From positions 28,186 to 55,094 of the forward strand of contig WELA01010152.1 in NCBI GenBank assembly GCA_009602735.1: a DNA stretch of 26,909 bases, given 5' to 3'. Below are positions 10,401 to 19,233 of the stretch, piece by piece. This stretch comes from Mesotaenium endlicherianum. Lineage: Eukaryota > Streptophyta > Zygnematophyceae > Zygnematales > Mesotaeniaceae. Each line of letters begins with the position of its first letter. Positions within the stretch are counted from its first letter, which is position 1. The position numbers and the translations under genes are program-made. The notes beneath the pieces are model-generated. The model saw nothing but the letters and a program-made list of their open reading frames with translations, was not told where the DNA came from and made no database searches.

Positions 10401-11119
10401 TGTAATGAATCAGTATATTGGCTGATATAATATTCATTTAAAAATAATAGCTAATGAAGTTCAGCCTGTTGAACTTTAGTTACTATTCAATCTGCTGGAC
10501 TTTATGAAAGTATCAGTTTAAAGACTCAGCTGGAAGCTGCAAGTTGAAGTCAACTTAGGTCAACTTGCTGACAAATTCTTTGACAACCAGCTGACTTCCG
10601 TACTCTGTAGCAGCGAACTGCCTAGATATGCATCTAAGTGTGGTATGCTAGATGATTGGCCAGATGCCATCCTTAAGATGGATGGCGATTCGGGATCATG
10701 GGAGATGGCGGTGGATTTGGTTGACCGAGCTCCTACCAACGTGGCTAACTCCCGGGTAGGCGGTGCCATTGCACTGGCCGTTGAACAGTAAACTCATTCC
10801 ATATACATATACTAGACATTGCTCTCGAGTTTGGCATTCGAAAACGAGGCCAACTCTCTTGTACTACTTACTAAGAAAGATCTGAATCCAAGGCGAGAAG
10901 CCATTGATATGCACTGTCTTCTAGCCTTGCTTATGTATGAGTTTACTGATTGCATTATTGATGCTAGTTTACTTGCATTTGACTTGCGAATATTGTCCAC
11001 TGCTAATGTGTAGTCTTTTGCTATTTAATCGACCAACAAAAAATACCATAAAGATTATCCGCTGATATAAAGATCTTCATTAATTGTTAATCGCCTATTT
11101 GGTGAGTCGATTCATTTCA
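10401..11119 (+). repeat. LTR2, 5' LTR of element B (719 bp)
   Basis: It starts TGTAATGAATCAG, ends CATTTCA, and is followed by PBS and gag leader. No PPT precedes it. It begins inside element A's integrase, so it is the 5' LTR of an element nested in A. A TATAAAG string near 11065 lies only about 50 bp from the LTR end, so I do not call it a promoter. Confidence 0.9.
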
Positions 11120-11120
11120 G

Positions 11121-11132
11121 TGGTATCGGAGA
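11121..11132 (+). other. Primer-binding site of element B
   Basis: TGGTATCGGAGA follows LTR2 after one G. It matches the element A site except for the last base. Confidence 0.75.
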
Positions 11133-11192
11133 TGTTATCACAATCTTCTTTGAATGGTAAGGACAAGGTCTCAAACTAGCAACTCCCGTGAC

Positions 11193-12577
11193 ATGGAGAA
11201 TCAGGCTAACAAGAATGTCGAAAGTCAGGGTGAGAGCATGTAGCGGGAACCCGTAACTATTTTGAAGTAGTGACAGATACTGCAGTTAGCGAGGCTGCAG
11301 ATGAGGCAGCTGCTATTGCCGCAGTTGCAACATAACAGGCTGAGGAGGAGAGAGTTAGATTAGAAGCCGAACAATTAGCAAAAGCTGCTAAAGATACAGA
11401 AAGAAGGGAAGGACAGCCAGCGGACGAGCGCACTCTCGAAGAACTTATGGCAGCAAGGGCCAATGTTCTGAACTCACCTCCTGCTGTACAACTCAATGTG
11501 CCTCAAGGTCGAATTCGTGACCGGCTTAATGCGGCAGGAATTGCTGCTGCAGGAGCGAGAGGGAATGTTGAGGACACTACTCAGCGAGTGGATGCCATTG
11601 TTGCTGCTGCATTTGCTAGACTTCCACCTCAGAGTGTTGATTTGGGAGCATTATTGGTGATGCAAATGCAATCGCAAATGGCGAGCATGTATCGGTCCCA
11701 ACAGGAGGACAAAAGAATCATAATGTCTTTGCTGCGTGATAGAGACTGACTAGGTTCTCAAACCACTGGTGGTGGTGGCAGAGGGCCTAGTAAGGCTAAG
11801 CCAAAACCTCCCCAGGACTATGATCCTCAGGGAAACAAAAAGTACTACCTGATCAAGTTTCTCGCTGATGTTGAGCAGTGGTTGGAGAACTATCCAAAAC
11901 TGCGGGATTACGAGAAGGTCAGGCACACTGGTGCTCTATTGAAAGGCAGTGTAGCAGACCGGTGGCTGTGATGGAAAGGAGAGCGTAAGGCTCAGCAACT
12001 CGGTGACCCTACTTGGGTAGAGTTTGTCAAGAAACTGCATGGGAAGTTTGATGCCATCAATCAGCAGAAGAAAGCTATCTATGCAATGATCTCCTTGACT
12101 CTGAAGCAGACCACTTCAGTTACTGAGTTTGCTCAAAAGTTCCAAGAGAAGATGATGAAGCAACCAGATTTGCCAGAGCAGTATAGGATAGCATACTTCA
12201 GGTATGGTTTGAAATCCGAGGTCTCAAGTCATTTTGCTGAAAAAAAATATGAGAAACTGGCTGACTTGATCCAGGATGCTGACGCTTGGGATCAGCAGCA
12301 GTTCAATCACAAGCGCCAGAGTAATGCTTTGGTGTCTAAGATTGTCAAAAAGCCCCACGGTTCCTACAATGGGATTGAAGGAGATCGGGTTGAGGATGAT
12401 CGCGGTGATGAGTATGAGTATGAGTATTATGCTATGCAGTCTAGAGGGAGAGGTGGTCACTCTCGAGGTGGCTATGGAAGAAGTGGTGGTAGGACTAAGC
12501 CGAAACCAGCCTCAGCAAATTCTATTTGCTTATATTGCCAGCAGCCGGGTCACTACAGAGAGCAGTGTCATAGGTAG
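11193..12577 (+). pseudogene. gag: gag of element B, broken
   Basis: The leader ATG (11193) opens MENQANKN and meets a TAG after 16 codons. The main gag frame is a different one and is clear from about 11340. It carries an Ala/Glu-rich coiled-coil segment, then LPPQSVDLGALL and MQSQMASMYRSQQ. It is interrupted by TGA after LLRDRD (about 11748) and by TGA in the DRWL-W segment (about 11968). The capsid-like domain ([17 protein letters not shown]) and an Arg/Gly-rich tail follow, and the CCHC knuckle at 12527-12568 is intact. A TAG (12575-12577) truncates the tail. It is non-functional as read. Confidence 0.85.
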
Positions 12578-12609
12578 CACCTTCCAAAGGTCGAGAGGAA
12601 GGACCAGCC

Positions 12610-13390
12610 TTTATAAGACAGCAACAGTCAGTAATCCAGTCTACTGACTGTGAGGATGCTAGAGATAGTGAGTCGTCACTAGCTGCCCTCGTAGCAGGTA
12701 TTATGGGTCCTACTGAACTGGATTCACAATGCATGCCTGACAAATAGATAAAGGACACCATCAGCAATATAGATCTCCACAGAGTGCACACTCTGGATGA
12801 TCTTGTTCCACCTGATGTCCAACATTTCTTTGCGAAGTCAGGAGAACAATGCGAAAGTCAGGAAAAGGCAGTCCCCCCTATCCTACTGCATTGCATGGTT
12901 GCAGGTAGGAAGGTGAGGGCATTTGTTGACGGAGGGGCGTCACATACGTTTATCCATAAGGACTTAGTTAAGCGGCTAAGGTTGCCTACTGTCACCCAAG
13001 GGAATAGAATAATATTCCTTGGAGATGCCTCAAGTATCTCGAGAGAACTTATAACCAAGCCTATTGAGGTCCAGTTTGGTTTCTGGCATTGCAGTTCAAA
13101 TTGAAACGCTTACATTTGAGGTACTCAACACTGGCTTTTATGATCTCGTGCTAGGCAGGTCCTGGCTTAACAAACATCAAGCTGAAGTGTGTTGGAGCAG
13201 AGGTACGATCAAAGTGAGAGGAGCCAGTGATGGGCAGACTAACTTGGCACCCACCAGTGCTCGTCTTCTTGTCCTGTGTGGATGGCAAATGAAGGAAAAG
13301 AAGAGGCTTCCAGGAGGATGCAAATTGCTTAATGCATTGGAGTTCATCGAAAGCTGGAATCAGAAGGAAGATAGAATGTTCTGCTGCTAA
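12610..13390 (+). pseudogene. pol: Protease region of element B pol, frameshifted
   Basis: The aspartic protease would cleave Gag and Pol in the particle. The catalytic motif VDGGASHTF is intact (Asp codon 12928-12930), followed by the family pattern [10 protein letters not shown] and then [10 protein letters not shown]. Compared with element D there is an extra T near 13080. It breaks the frame, so the two parts lie in overlapping frames (to 13104 and from 13064). The inverted copy in element A has the same extra base. A second break follows at about 13390, after DRMFC. Confidence 0.85.
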
Positions 13391-14085
13391 AAGAGGTACC
13401 TTCTCAACTCAAAGAAGTGGTTGAGAAAAAGGTAAGCCCTCCGGAGCATCCTACTTCTGCAAAAATTGTTGCTCAGTATACTGATGTTTTTAATATGCCT
13501 GCAGGGCTGCTCCCTAAGAGGGAAGTAGATCAAAGGATTGATTTATTACCTGGGAGTCAGTAACCGTGGCCACTTATGGTTTGTCTTATGTGGAGAGCAA
13601 AGAATTGAAAACACAAATTGGAAACTGGAGGAAAATGGTTATATTTCCCCCAGTAAATTACCTTATGGTGCACCCATCCTGTTTGTTCAGAAAAAGGACG
13701 GAAGCATGCGCATGTGCGTGGATTACGTAGCTCTTTACAAAATTACAGTAAAGAACAAGTATGCTTTATCCATAATCAAGGACTTGCTTGATACCCTGGT
13801 GCTAGAGCGTTCAGTAAAATAGATGCTAAGAGTGGTTATAATCAGATCAGAATTGCTGAAGGGGACCAACACAAGATTGCTTTTCGCACACGTTATGGAC
13901 ACTAAAAATTTAATATGGTGCCATTTGGACTGAATAATGCTCTTGCAACCTTCATGGGTGCTATGAATGACATTTTTAGACCTTATTTGGATAATTTTGT
14001 GCAAGTCTTTTTGGATAGTATTTTATTTCTCTAAAGATGAAGCTCAGCATGCTGAGCACTTAAAGACAGTCATGGATACTCTCAG
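13391..14085 (+). pseudogene. pol: Reverse transcriptase of element B, decayed
   Basis: Fragments of the RT fingers and palm are readable in several frames: [12 protein letters not shown] and KNKYALS (13700-13770), then a [20 protein letters not shown] stretch (13815-13865) and a PFGL-type motif (about 13925). At the active site the usual FLDD motif reads FLDS (second Asp codon replaced by AGT, 14017-14019) and a frameshift with a stop follows at once. It would not polymerise. Confidence 0.85.
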
Positions 14086-14757
14086 TTGTATGATGAAATG
14101 AGCAAGTGTGATTTATTTATGGAAAGTATTGAATTTTTGGGCCACGTTGTCAATAAAGAAGGCATCAGTGTGGATCCTAAGAAAGTCCAGACCATAAGGG
14201 ACTGGCCAGTACCACAATCTGTCTCGAATATTAGATCCTTCCTGGGGTTGGCTGACTATTACAGGAGATTCATTGAAAATTGTTCTACGAAGGCCAGTAA
14301 AGTGACTGACCTTCCTAAGAAAGACATAGGGTATGTGTGGGGGGAAGAGCAGCAAGCTGCCTTCCAGACCCTTAGAGATGCTCTTTGTCCTGCCCCAATC
14401 TTAGCCGTGTATGACCCCAGCAAACCTGTGCAGGTGGTTACTGATGCTTCTGACTTTGCCATGGGTGCTACTTTGTTGCAGCCTGCTGACAAAACCACAA
14501 AGGATGGTAAGGTACGGCAGGAGTGGCATCCTGTGTCTATGAAATTTAATCCAGCGGAGATTAATTACTCAGTGCATGATAAAGAGCTGCTAGCTATCAT
14601 TCATGTGCTCAAACAGTGGAGAGCATACTTACATGGTAAAGCCTTTAAGGTGATTACAGATCATCTAGCACTGACTCACTTTCAGAAGAAGTCCAAGCTG
14701 TCGAGGAGGGAGAAATCGCTGGAGTCAGATTCTGGAAGCGTTCCAAGTCCAGATTGA
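14086..14757 (+). pseudogene. pol: RT connection and RNase H of element B, truncated frame
   Basis: RNase H would degrade the RNA strand during cDNA synthesis. The frame is open for 223 codons: an RT thumb/connection segment ([32 protein letters not shown]), then RNase H with [19 protein letters not shown] and ITDHLALTHF. Three of the acidic catalytic positions are therefore present, unlike element D where the third is Tyr. A frameshift at about 14705 moves the remainder (YKPEKLNLADALSR, about 14760-14800) into another frame. Confidence 0.85.
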
Positions 14758-14799
14758 CTACAAACCAGAGAAGTTGAATCTTGCTGATGCACTCTCTAG

Positions 14800-16007
14800 A
14801 ATACCTGACTTGTAAGAAAGAAACTTTAGTCAACATGCGGTAGATAAAGTCCTTTGTGCACTCACTTCACTAAAGGTGAAAAAGTCCATCCTTAAACATC
14901 TTAGGAAAGTCTACCTTTCTGACCCAACATTTGATCCCAGCCCCACTGATGGTGTGTGTCCTGCTACTACACTCGAGTATCGGCTAAAGAAAGAATCTGG
15001 TTAACTGAAACCACTTCAGGCAGGCTGAAGCTGGTCATTCCTATTAACTTAAAAAATAAGGTCACTCTTACTGAGTCAAGCACATGACAGTTTGCTGGGT
15101 GGGCAATTGGGGCAGGCCAAAACTGTTGGCAAATTGGCGAAATATTATCTTGTGATGGGTGACCTCGGGAGGTCCTAAAATCTGTTAAGTCTTTTGATCA
15201 GTGTCAAAAAAATAAGTCTACGTACACACCACCCGGGGGGCTGTTACAACCACTACCCATCCCAGCTGGACGCTGGGAAAGATTATCCATGAATTGGGTT
15301 GTAACACTACCAAGAACTGCCAATGGGCATAAGTTTATACTCGTAGTTGTGGATAAATTGACAAAAATGGTCATTTTCATCCCCAACAATGTCAAAGTAA
15401 CTACCCTCAAAATTGCGACACAGTTCTACAACCATGTGGTATGCCAACATGGGCTACTCTCTAATAATATCTCAGACCGAGACTCAAGATTTACCTCTAA
15501 ATTCTGAAATTAATGAAAGTCAAACAGCTGCTCAGCACAGCAAACCACCCTCAGACTGATGGGCAGACTGAAGAACTAACCGAGTTCTGCAAGAGGTGCT
15601 GAGAGCATATATTAACCAAAAACAAGATAATTGGGAAGATTTGTTGCCTCAAATTCAGTTTGCGGTCAACAGTGCGGTGCACGCGTCAACGGGCAAGACT
15701 CCTTCTGAACTCAATCTGCGTAGGGTCCCTAAGTCTCCATTGGATGTGCTACGGGAGTCTTAAACTCACCCTGAGGGTATTGACAATCCGGTGTCTCTCC
15801 AATTAACTCAAGAGTTTGCTGACTTCTTGTCAGAAGTCCAACACAACCTGCACAAAGCCCAGGAAAATCAAACAAAAATACGCTAATCAACACCGTCAAG
15901 AGCTGACATTATTAAAGGGCAATTTGGTCAAACTGCATTCTCAACACCTGTACCTGCCTGGTATGGTCAATTAAAAGCTTGGTCCGGTCTGGGTCGGTCC
16001 ATATTAT
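14800..16007 (+). pseudogene. pol: Integrase of element B, catalytic and zinc residues lost
   Basis: Compared with elements A and D, the zinc-binding His in GGHLG is Gln (15104-15106) and the first Cys of SCDQC is Phe (15193-15195). The first catalytic Asp of MDWVV is Asn (15292-15294). The second Asp motif (ISDRDS, about 15470-15490) is present. The frame is broken near 15507 by a deletion, and the HPQTDGQTE segment with the third acidic residue (about 15545-15575) is followed by a further one-base loss. Several later shifts separate it from the intact C-terminal part. Integration by this protein is not credible. Confidence 0.85.
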
Positions 16008-16373
16008 GTGGTGCGCCGTGTCGGTCAGAATGCTTACAAATCGAACATGTCAGCGAAATACAAGGGTCACCCAGTCTTTGATGTCTCCTTCCTGGAACCA
16101 TACATCAAGGGTGACACACTGTTCATTGGTGGGTTACCTGTCCAACCGGGACCGGTCCCCGTTGTCAAGTATGGTGACCCTGAGGAATATAAGGTCGAGG
16201 AGATTTTGGAAGCTCATTCTCATCGTCGATCATCTAAATATGTCATGAAATACCTGGTCCGCTGGAAGGGTTACGATGCCTCTGGGGATACTTGGGAACT
16301 TAAGGACCATTTGACCAATGCCAAAGGGGCGTTGAAATGGTGCCACTTCTGGGCGGCTGGGGCACCTCCCTAG
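16008..16373 (+). pseudogene. pol: Integrase C-terminus and chromodomain of element B
   Basis: This is an open stretch of 121 codons. It starts at RRVGQNAYK, passes [16 protein letters not shown] and ends in a chromodomain of about 50 residues ([25 protein letters not shown]). Chromodomains at the integrase C-terminus define chromoviruses and are thought to guide insertion to marked, usually silent, chromatin. The stop is at 16371-16373. The domain itself looks intact, but it is cut off from the rest of pol by upstream frameshifts. Confidence 0.85.
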
Positions 16374-16400
16374 CTGTCATTTCAGTTGACATGGGAAGAT

Positions 16401-16438
16401 GACAGGAGGTCCTGTCTCCATTTAAGTTGGAGGGAAAA
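16401..16438 (+). other. Hairpin and internal polypurine-tract-like motif after pol
   Basis: GACAGGA-GG-TCCTGTC (16401-16416) is a perfect 7-bp stem. It is followed seven bases later by TAAGTTGGAGGGAAAA (16423-16438). The same hairpin and purine motif occur at the equivalent place in element D (22258-22222). In D a further copy of TAAGTTGGAGGG directly precedes the 3' LTR, which is why I read the motif as PPT-like. Confidence 0.65.
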
Positions 16439-16770
16439 TGTGCCAGTGAATGACAGTTAGTGTGCGAGAAAGGGACAGTTATGGAATCCTATGTGTCAGC
16501 ATAGTGACAGATCGGACAGCCAAGCCCACATTAAGCAAAGTTGGCGAAATGAAAAAGGGACTCGCACATCAAAACATCACTTAACTCACCCTGCACACAC
16601 ATTCATTCGTTTATTTCTCATTGCACTGCAGCTACGTGAACTCGTAGCAATTACCCTGTATGATAAACGGGAACAAACCTACCATAATAATACAAACTTG
16701 CTACTCTTCCTGCAACTTCTAGCACAAAGATCGATAGCCTACTAACTTGTGCCTTGGTTACATGTGCAGG
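16439..16770 (+). other. Spacer between pol and ORF3 of element B
   Basis: This is non-coding. It begins TGTGCCAGTGAATGACAG, which also resembles the start of an LTR, so an ancestral LTR start here cannot be excluded. It ends in a pyrimidine/TG-rich stretch and ATGTGCAG (AG at 16768-16769) one base before the ORF3 ATG. That is a plausible 3' splice site for a subgenomic RNA. Confidence 0.45.
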
Positions 16771-17071
16771 ATGGCTCCCACCAAACAAAAGGAAGACAGA
16801 AAGCGTAAGGCAGAAGAAGCCAAGAGGACAATGGAGCAATACAAGAAAGAGCACGCGGCGACGTCCCTCACCAGGAGAGAACAAGAAAGGGTCCACACAC
16901 AACAAGAGGCGGCAGAGGAAGCACAGAGGAAGAAGGAGCAGGAGGCGAAAAATCTCAGGAAAGTTGAGGAGGAGAGACAGAAGAAACAACAAGAACAAGC
17001 GGCGGCAGCAGAGGAGGAAAGAAGGAAGAAGGTTGAAGCTGAGAAGCAGAAGAGCTTGGCCACTTACAGAT
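16771..17071 (+). pseudogene. ORF3 of element B, coiled-coil N-terminus, truncated by LTR3
   Basis: I do not recognise the family. The ATG at 16771 starts about 100 codons, almost all Lys/Arg/Glu/Gln/Ala, giving a long predicted coiled coil (MAPTKQKEDRKRKAEEAKR at the start, LATYRL at the end). It matches the layout of the element D ORF3: both begin with a short basic stretch, continue as a charged helix, and have a Tyr-Arg pair with Arg at residue 100 (TYR here, SYR in D). The frame runs into the TAA formed by the first bases of LTR3, so about 400 C-terminal codons are missing. No signal peptide or membrane segment is visible. Low-complexity helices can resemble one another by chance; the shared position after pol and the shared spacing argue against that. 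Confidence 0.65.
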
Positions 17072-17767
17072 TGTAATGAATCAGTATACTGGTCGATATA
17101 ATATTCATTTAAATAATATAGTTAAATAAGTTCAGCCTGCTGAACTCTAGTTAACAATCAGTTTGCTGGACTTTATACTTAATATCAGTTTAATGACTCA
17201 GGCCGGAAGTAGCAGGCTGAGGTCACCTTAAGTCAGCTTGCTGACACATTCTTTGACAGCCAGCTGACTTCTGTACTCGGTAGCAGCGAACTGCCTCGAT
17301 ATGCTTCTAAGTGTGGTGTGCTAGATGAATGGCCAGATGACATCCCTATGATGGATGGCGATTCGGGATGATGGGAGATGGCGGTGGATTTGGTTAACCG
17401 AGGTCCTACCAACGTGGTTAACTCCCGGGTAGGCGGTGCCATCGCACTGACCGTTGAACAGTAAACTCATTCCATGTACATATGCTAGATTTTGCTCTCG
17501 AGGTCGGCATTCGGAAACGAGGCCAACTCTCTTGTACTGCTTACTGAGAGAGATCTGAATGTAAGGCAAGAAGCCATTGATACGCACTGTCTCCTAGCCT
17601 TGCTTATGTATGAGTTTACTGATTGCATTATTGATGCTAGTTTACTTGCATTTGACTTACGAGTATTGTTCACTTTATCAGAGAACAAAAAATACCTTAA
17701 AGATTACTTGCTGATATAAAGATCTTTGTTAATTATTATTCGCCTATTGATAAGTCAATTCATTTCA
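17072..17767 (+). repeat. LTR3, right-hand LTR of the composite (696 bp)
   Basis: It starts TGTAATGAATCAG and ends CATTTCA, and is followed by AATAA. It abuts ORF3 coding sequence directly, with no PPT. Its U3 has two clear palindromes, GTTCAGC-CT-GCTGAAC (17130-17145) and GTCAGC-TT-GCTGAC (17232-17245). A deletion of about 20 bp near 17672, relative to LTR1 and LTR2, makes it shorter. Over long stretches it is nearly identical to LTR4 on the opposite strand. Confidence 0.85.
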
Positions 17768-17787
17768 AATAAGCAAGATCCATTTCA
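17768..17787 (+). repeat. AATAA duplication and last bases of the split older LTR
   Basis: AATAA (17768-17772) repeats 4978-4982. The next 15 bases end in CATTTCA, the family's LTR terminus. Joined to 4027-4982 they complete the older LTR. An alternative is that LTR3 itself ends at 17787 with a small internal duplication of CATTTCA. Confidence 0.6.
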
Positions 17788-17788
17788 G

Positions 17789-17800
17789 TGGTGTCGGAGC
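17789..17800 (+). other. Primer-binding site of the split older element
   Basis: TGGTGTCGGAGC differs at two positions from the common plant initiator-Met site and at one from the element A site. It lies one base after CATTTCA, the same spacing as at LTR1 and LTR2. It shows that the flank of LTR3 is itself the start of a retroelement interior. Confidence 0.65.
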
Positions 17801-18820
17801 GAAGTCCTTTCTTGAATGTCCGTGCTTGTCTTCTTGGTCTCATGAGGTAATTGTGTGAGGCTTATTTGTGTGGTAGAATGAGTCTAGGTGGAGCTTGGGA
17901 AGTGTATGAGTGTAGAGCATTGCACATTTTGTCTAGGATCCTTCCACTTGCTCACCTAGCGTGTCTCTTGGGCTCAATGCGGCATACTAACTTAACTTTC
18001 GTAGCCTCTTATGCACAAATCCGCGCAAGGAGAAGCCTGAAGTGGAGGTTTGATGGAAGAGGTGTTTGCAAGCATGAAGGGCAACCTCAAGGGAGTTGCA
18101 TCATAGCAAGCTGGATATGACTCATTTACCTCACTTGATCATAGTCGTTGTGTGTTGTTATATGCAATCCACGGCTAGTATAGAGAGGGCTGTGCACTCT
18201 AGCTATGCTAGGGGACTTGTTACTCAGTGTGCTATCCCTTAGGGCTTAAGCTTGTTGCTTTGCAAGAGACGTTCCTCTCTCATTATGTGTGTAGTAGTGA
18301 GGTTGAGGTAGCTCGGGTATGGTTGCATGTGTTGAGCAATTGAGACAGTGCGTGCACACATAATTTACTAACTTAAGGTTCCAAGTATGGGTTACGACAG
18401 GTTATCCTCGCCACGGTCCAGGTGCATTACGTCGTCCACAAGCTTCAGTATGCTGCCACTTCTATGAGAAGAGGCTTCGGCAGCAACAATGGCATCCCAC
18501 AAATACCCTCTATTCCCAACATGGGCTGTGACATTGTGTGCTTCTCTTGTTGGCCACATTGACGTGTGCTTGGAGGGTTTAGGGTATGTGCCTTGTGCTT
18601 GAATGCTATGTCTGAGACGGTGCTTTTGGGATACTCAACTGTAACGTTTCTGACTAAAACAATCTTTTTATGAGAATCTTTTCCTTGGTATTCAAGAAAA
18701 CTTTAATGACAGCGGTAGGAAAATATCTCTACTTGGAAATACTTGTCTAACTTTTGAGAAAGAATGGGAGAGAGGAGAAGTAGTATTTGTGCTTGTGAGA
18801 GTTGCACTCACAATGACTCC
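17801..18820. other. Non-coding interior of the older element and/or unclassified DNA
   Basis: After the old PBS I find no gag or pol similarity to the other copies and no long ORF; the longest, 89 codons at 17851-18120, has no domain. If the older element is real it is either a non-autonomous (LARD-like) form or another family whose coding part is lost. The right end of this unit is not identifiable. Confidence 0.45.
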
Positions 18821-18838
18821 AGTGGGTATTTATACCCA
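18821..18838 (-). promoter_or_regulatory. Candidate TATA-box promoter on the minus strand
   Basis: On the minus strand the sequence reads GGGTATAAATACCC, a strong plant-type TATA box in a GC-flanked setting. A CA/TG-rich start region and a CT-rich leader-like stretch follow towards 18740. It could drive an unrecognised minus-strand transcript or be part of an LTR. No downstream ORF supports it. Confidence 0.3.
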
Positions 18839-19144
18839 CACAACGTGAGGCATCGGGTGCTTCGAGGCACCAAGTAGGGCATTGGGCATGTCAACGAAAA
18901 CAGTCAAATGGATGTGATCATTTTGACCGAATGCACGAAATCACGCCATGTGGAGATTTCAAGACTTTCGACGAATCGCGTCGAATCGTTTCGCGCCGAA
19001 TCGGCGTAGTCACATCTATTCGACTTTTTGAATAGACGTGATTGTTTGTAGTCACGTATATGATTTTCCTCGAATAGACGTGACCGGTCGCGTAGTCGCG
19101 AATAGTCGCGTACACGTCGTTTCATCATGACCACGTAGTTTGTA
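18839..19144. other. Unclassified DNA with short inverted motifs
   Basis: Notable items are GGTGC-TTCGAG-GCACC (18856-18871) and an inverted pair TCACATCTATTC / GAATAGACGTGA (about 19010-19042, one mismatch). GAATAGACGTGA is repeated directly at about 19073. TCGCG and GTCGCG motifs are dense from 18965 to 19110. Small minus-strand ORFs here are Arg/Asp-rich products of this repetition. No gene is seen. Confidence 0.4.
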
Positions 19145-19233
19145 AAACTTACTTTGCCAATCAGTTAGGTGTGAACGTTTCCAACGAGGAGTCGCGGGTT
19201 CAAATCCGCCGGGATGCAAAGTAAGTTTGCATC
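19145..19233. repeat. Inverted repeat enclosing a tRNA-B-box-like motif
   Basis: AAACTTACTTTGC (19145-19157) and GCAAAGTAAGTTT (19216-19228) are perfect 13-bp inverted copies. The right arm is also part of GATGCAAA-GTAAG-TTTGCATC (19213-19233). Inside are an A-box-like TCAGTTAGGT and GGTTCAAATCC, which matches a tRNA B box. A cloverleaf does not form, so it is at most a tRNA-derived relic or SINE head. Confidence 0.4.

Larger units (their letters stand above)
4983..17767 (+). mobile_element. Composite chromovirus insertion (elements A and B, three LTRs)
   Basis: This block starts and ends with LTRs of one family (LTR1 and LTR3) and is bounded by AATAA. Inside are two sets of gag and integrase, plus a central LTR2. 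Element A runs LTR1, PBS, gag, an inverted gag-protease-RT piece, then integrase. Element B runs LTR2, PBS, gag, pol with chromodomain, then the first 100 codons of a third ORF, abutting LTR3. LTR2 and LTR3 each start with an exact TG inside a coding region instead of after a PPT. That is expected of insertions into copies of the same family whose distal halves were later lost. Confidence 0.7.

Noticed and set aside
10396..11124. LTR2 as a solo LTR with duplication GTGGT on both sides
   Set aside because: GTGGT before LTR2 is integrase coding sequence, and GTGGT after it is the first base plus PBS shared with LTR1. The following sequence is the gag leader, not the rest of integrase.
16758..17063. 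Cys/Leu/Ser-rich minus-strand ORF resembling a membrane protein
   Set aside because: It is the complement of Lys/Glu codons in the ORF3 coiled coil. Hydrophobicity is an artefact of reading the opposite strand.
17321..17587. 88-codon minus-strand ORF repeated in LTR4 (19698-19964)
   Set aside because: It is conserved because the whole LTR is conserved. The equivalent frame is broken in LTR1 and LTR2 and has no domain.
19151..19222. tRNA gene, normal or permuted
   Set aside because: The B box predicts a 3' acceptor GGGATGC, but no matching 5' strand occurs before or after it. The anticodon stem does not pair and the T stem has mismatches.
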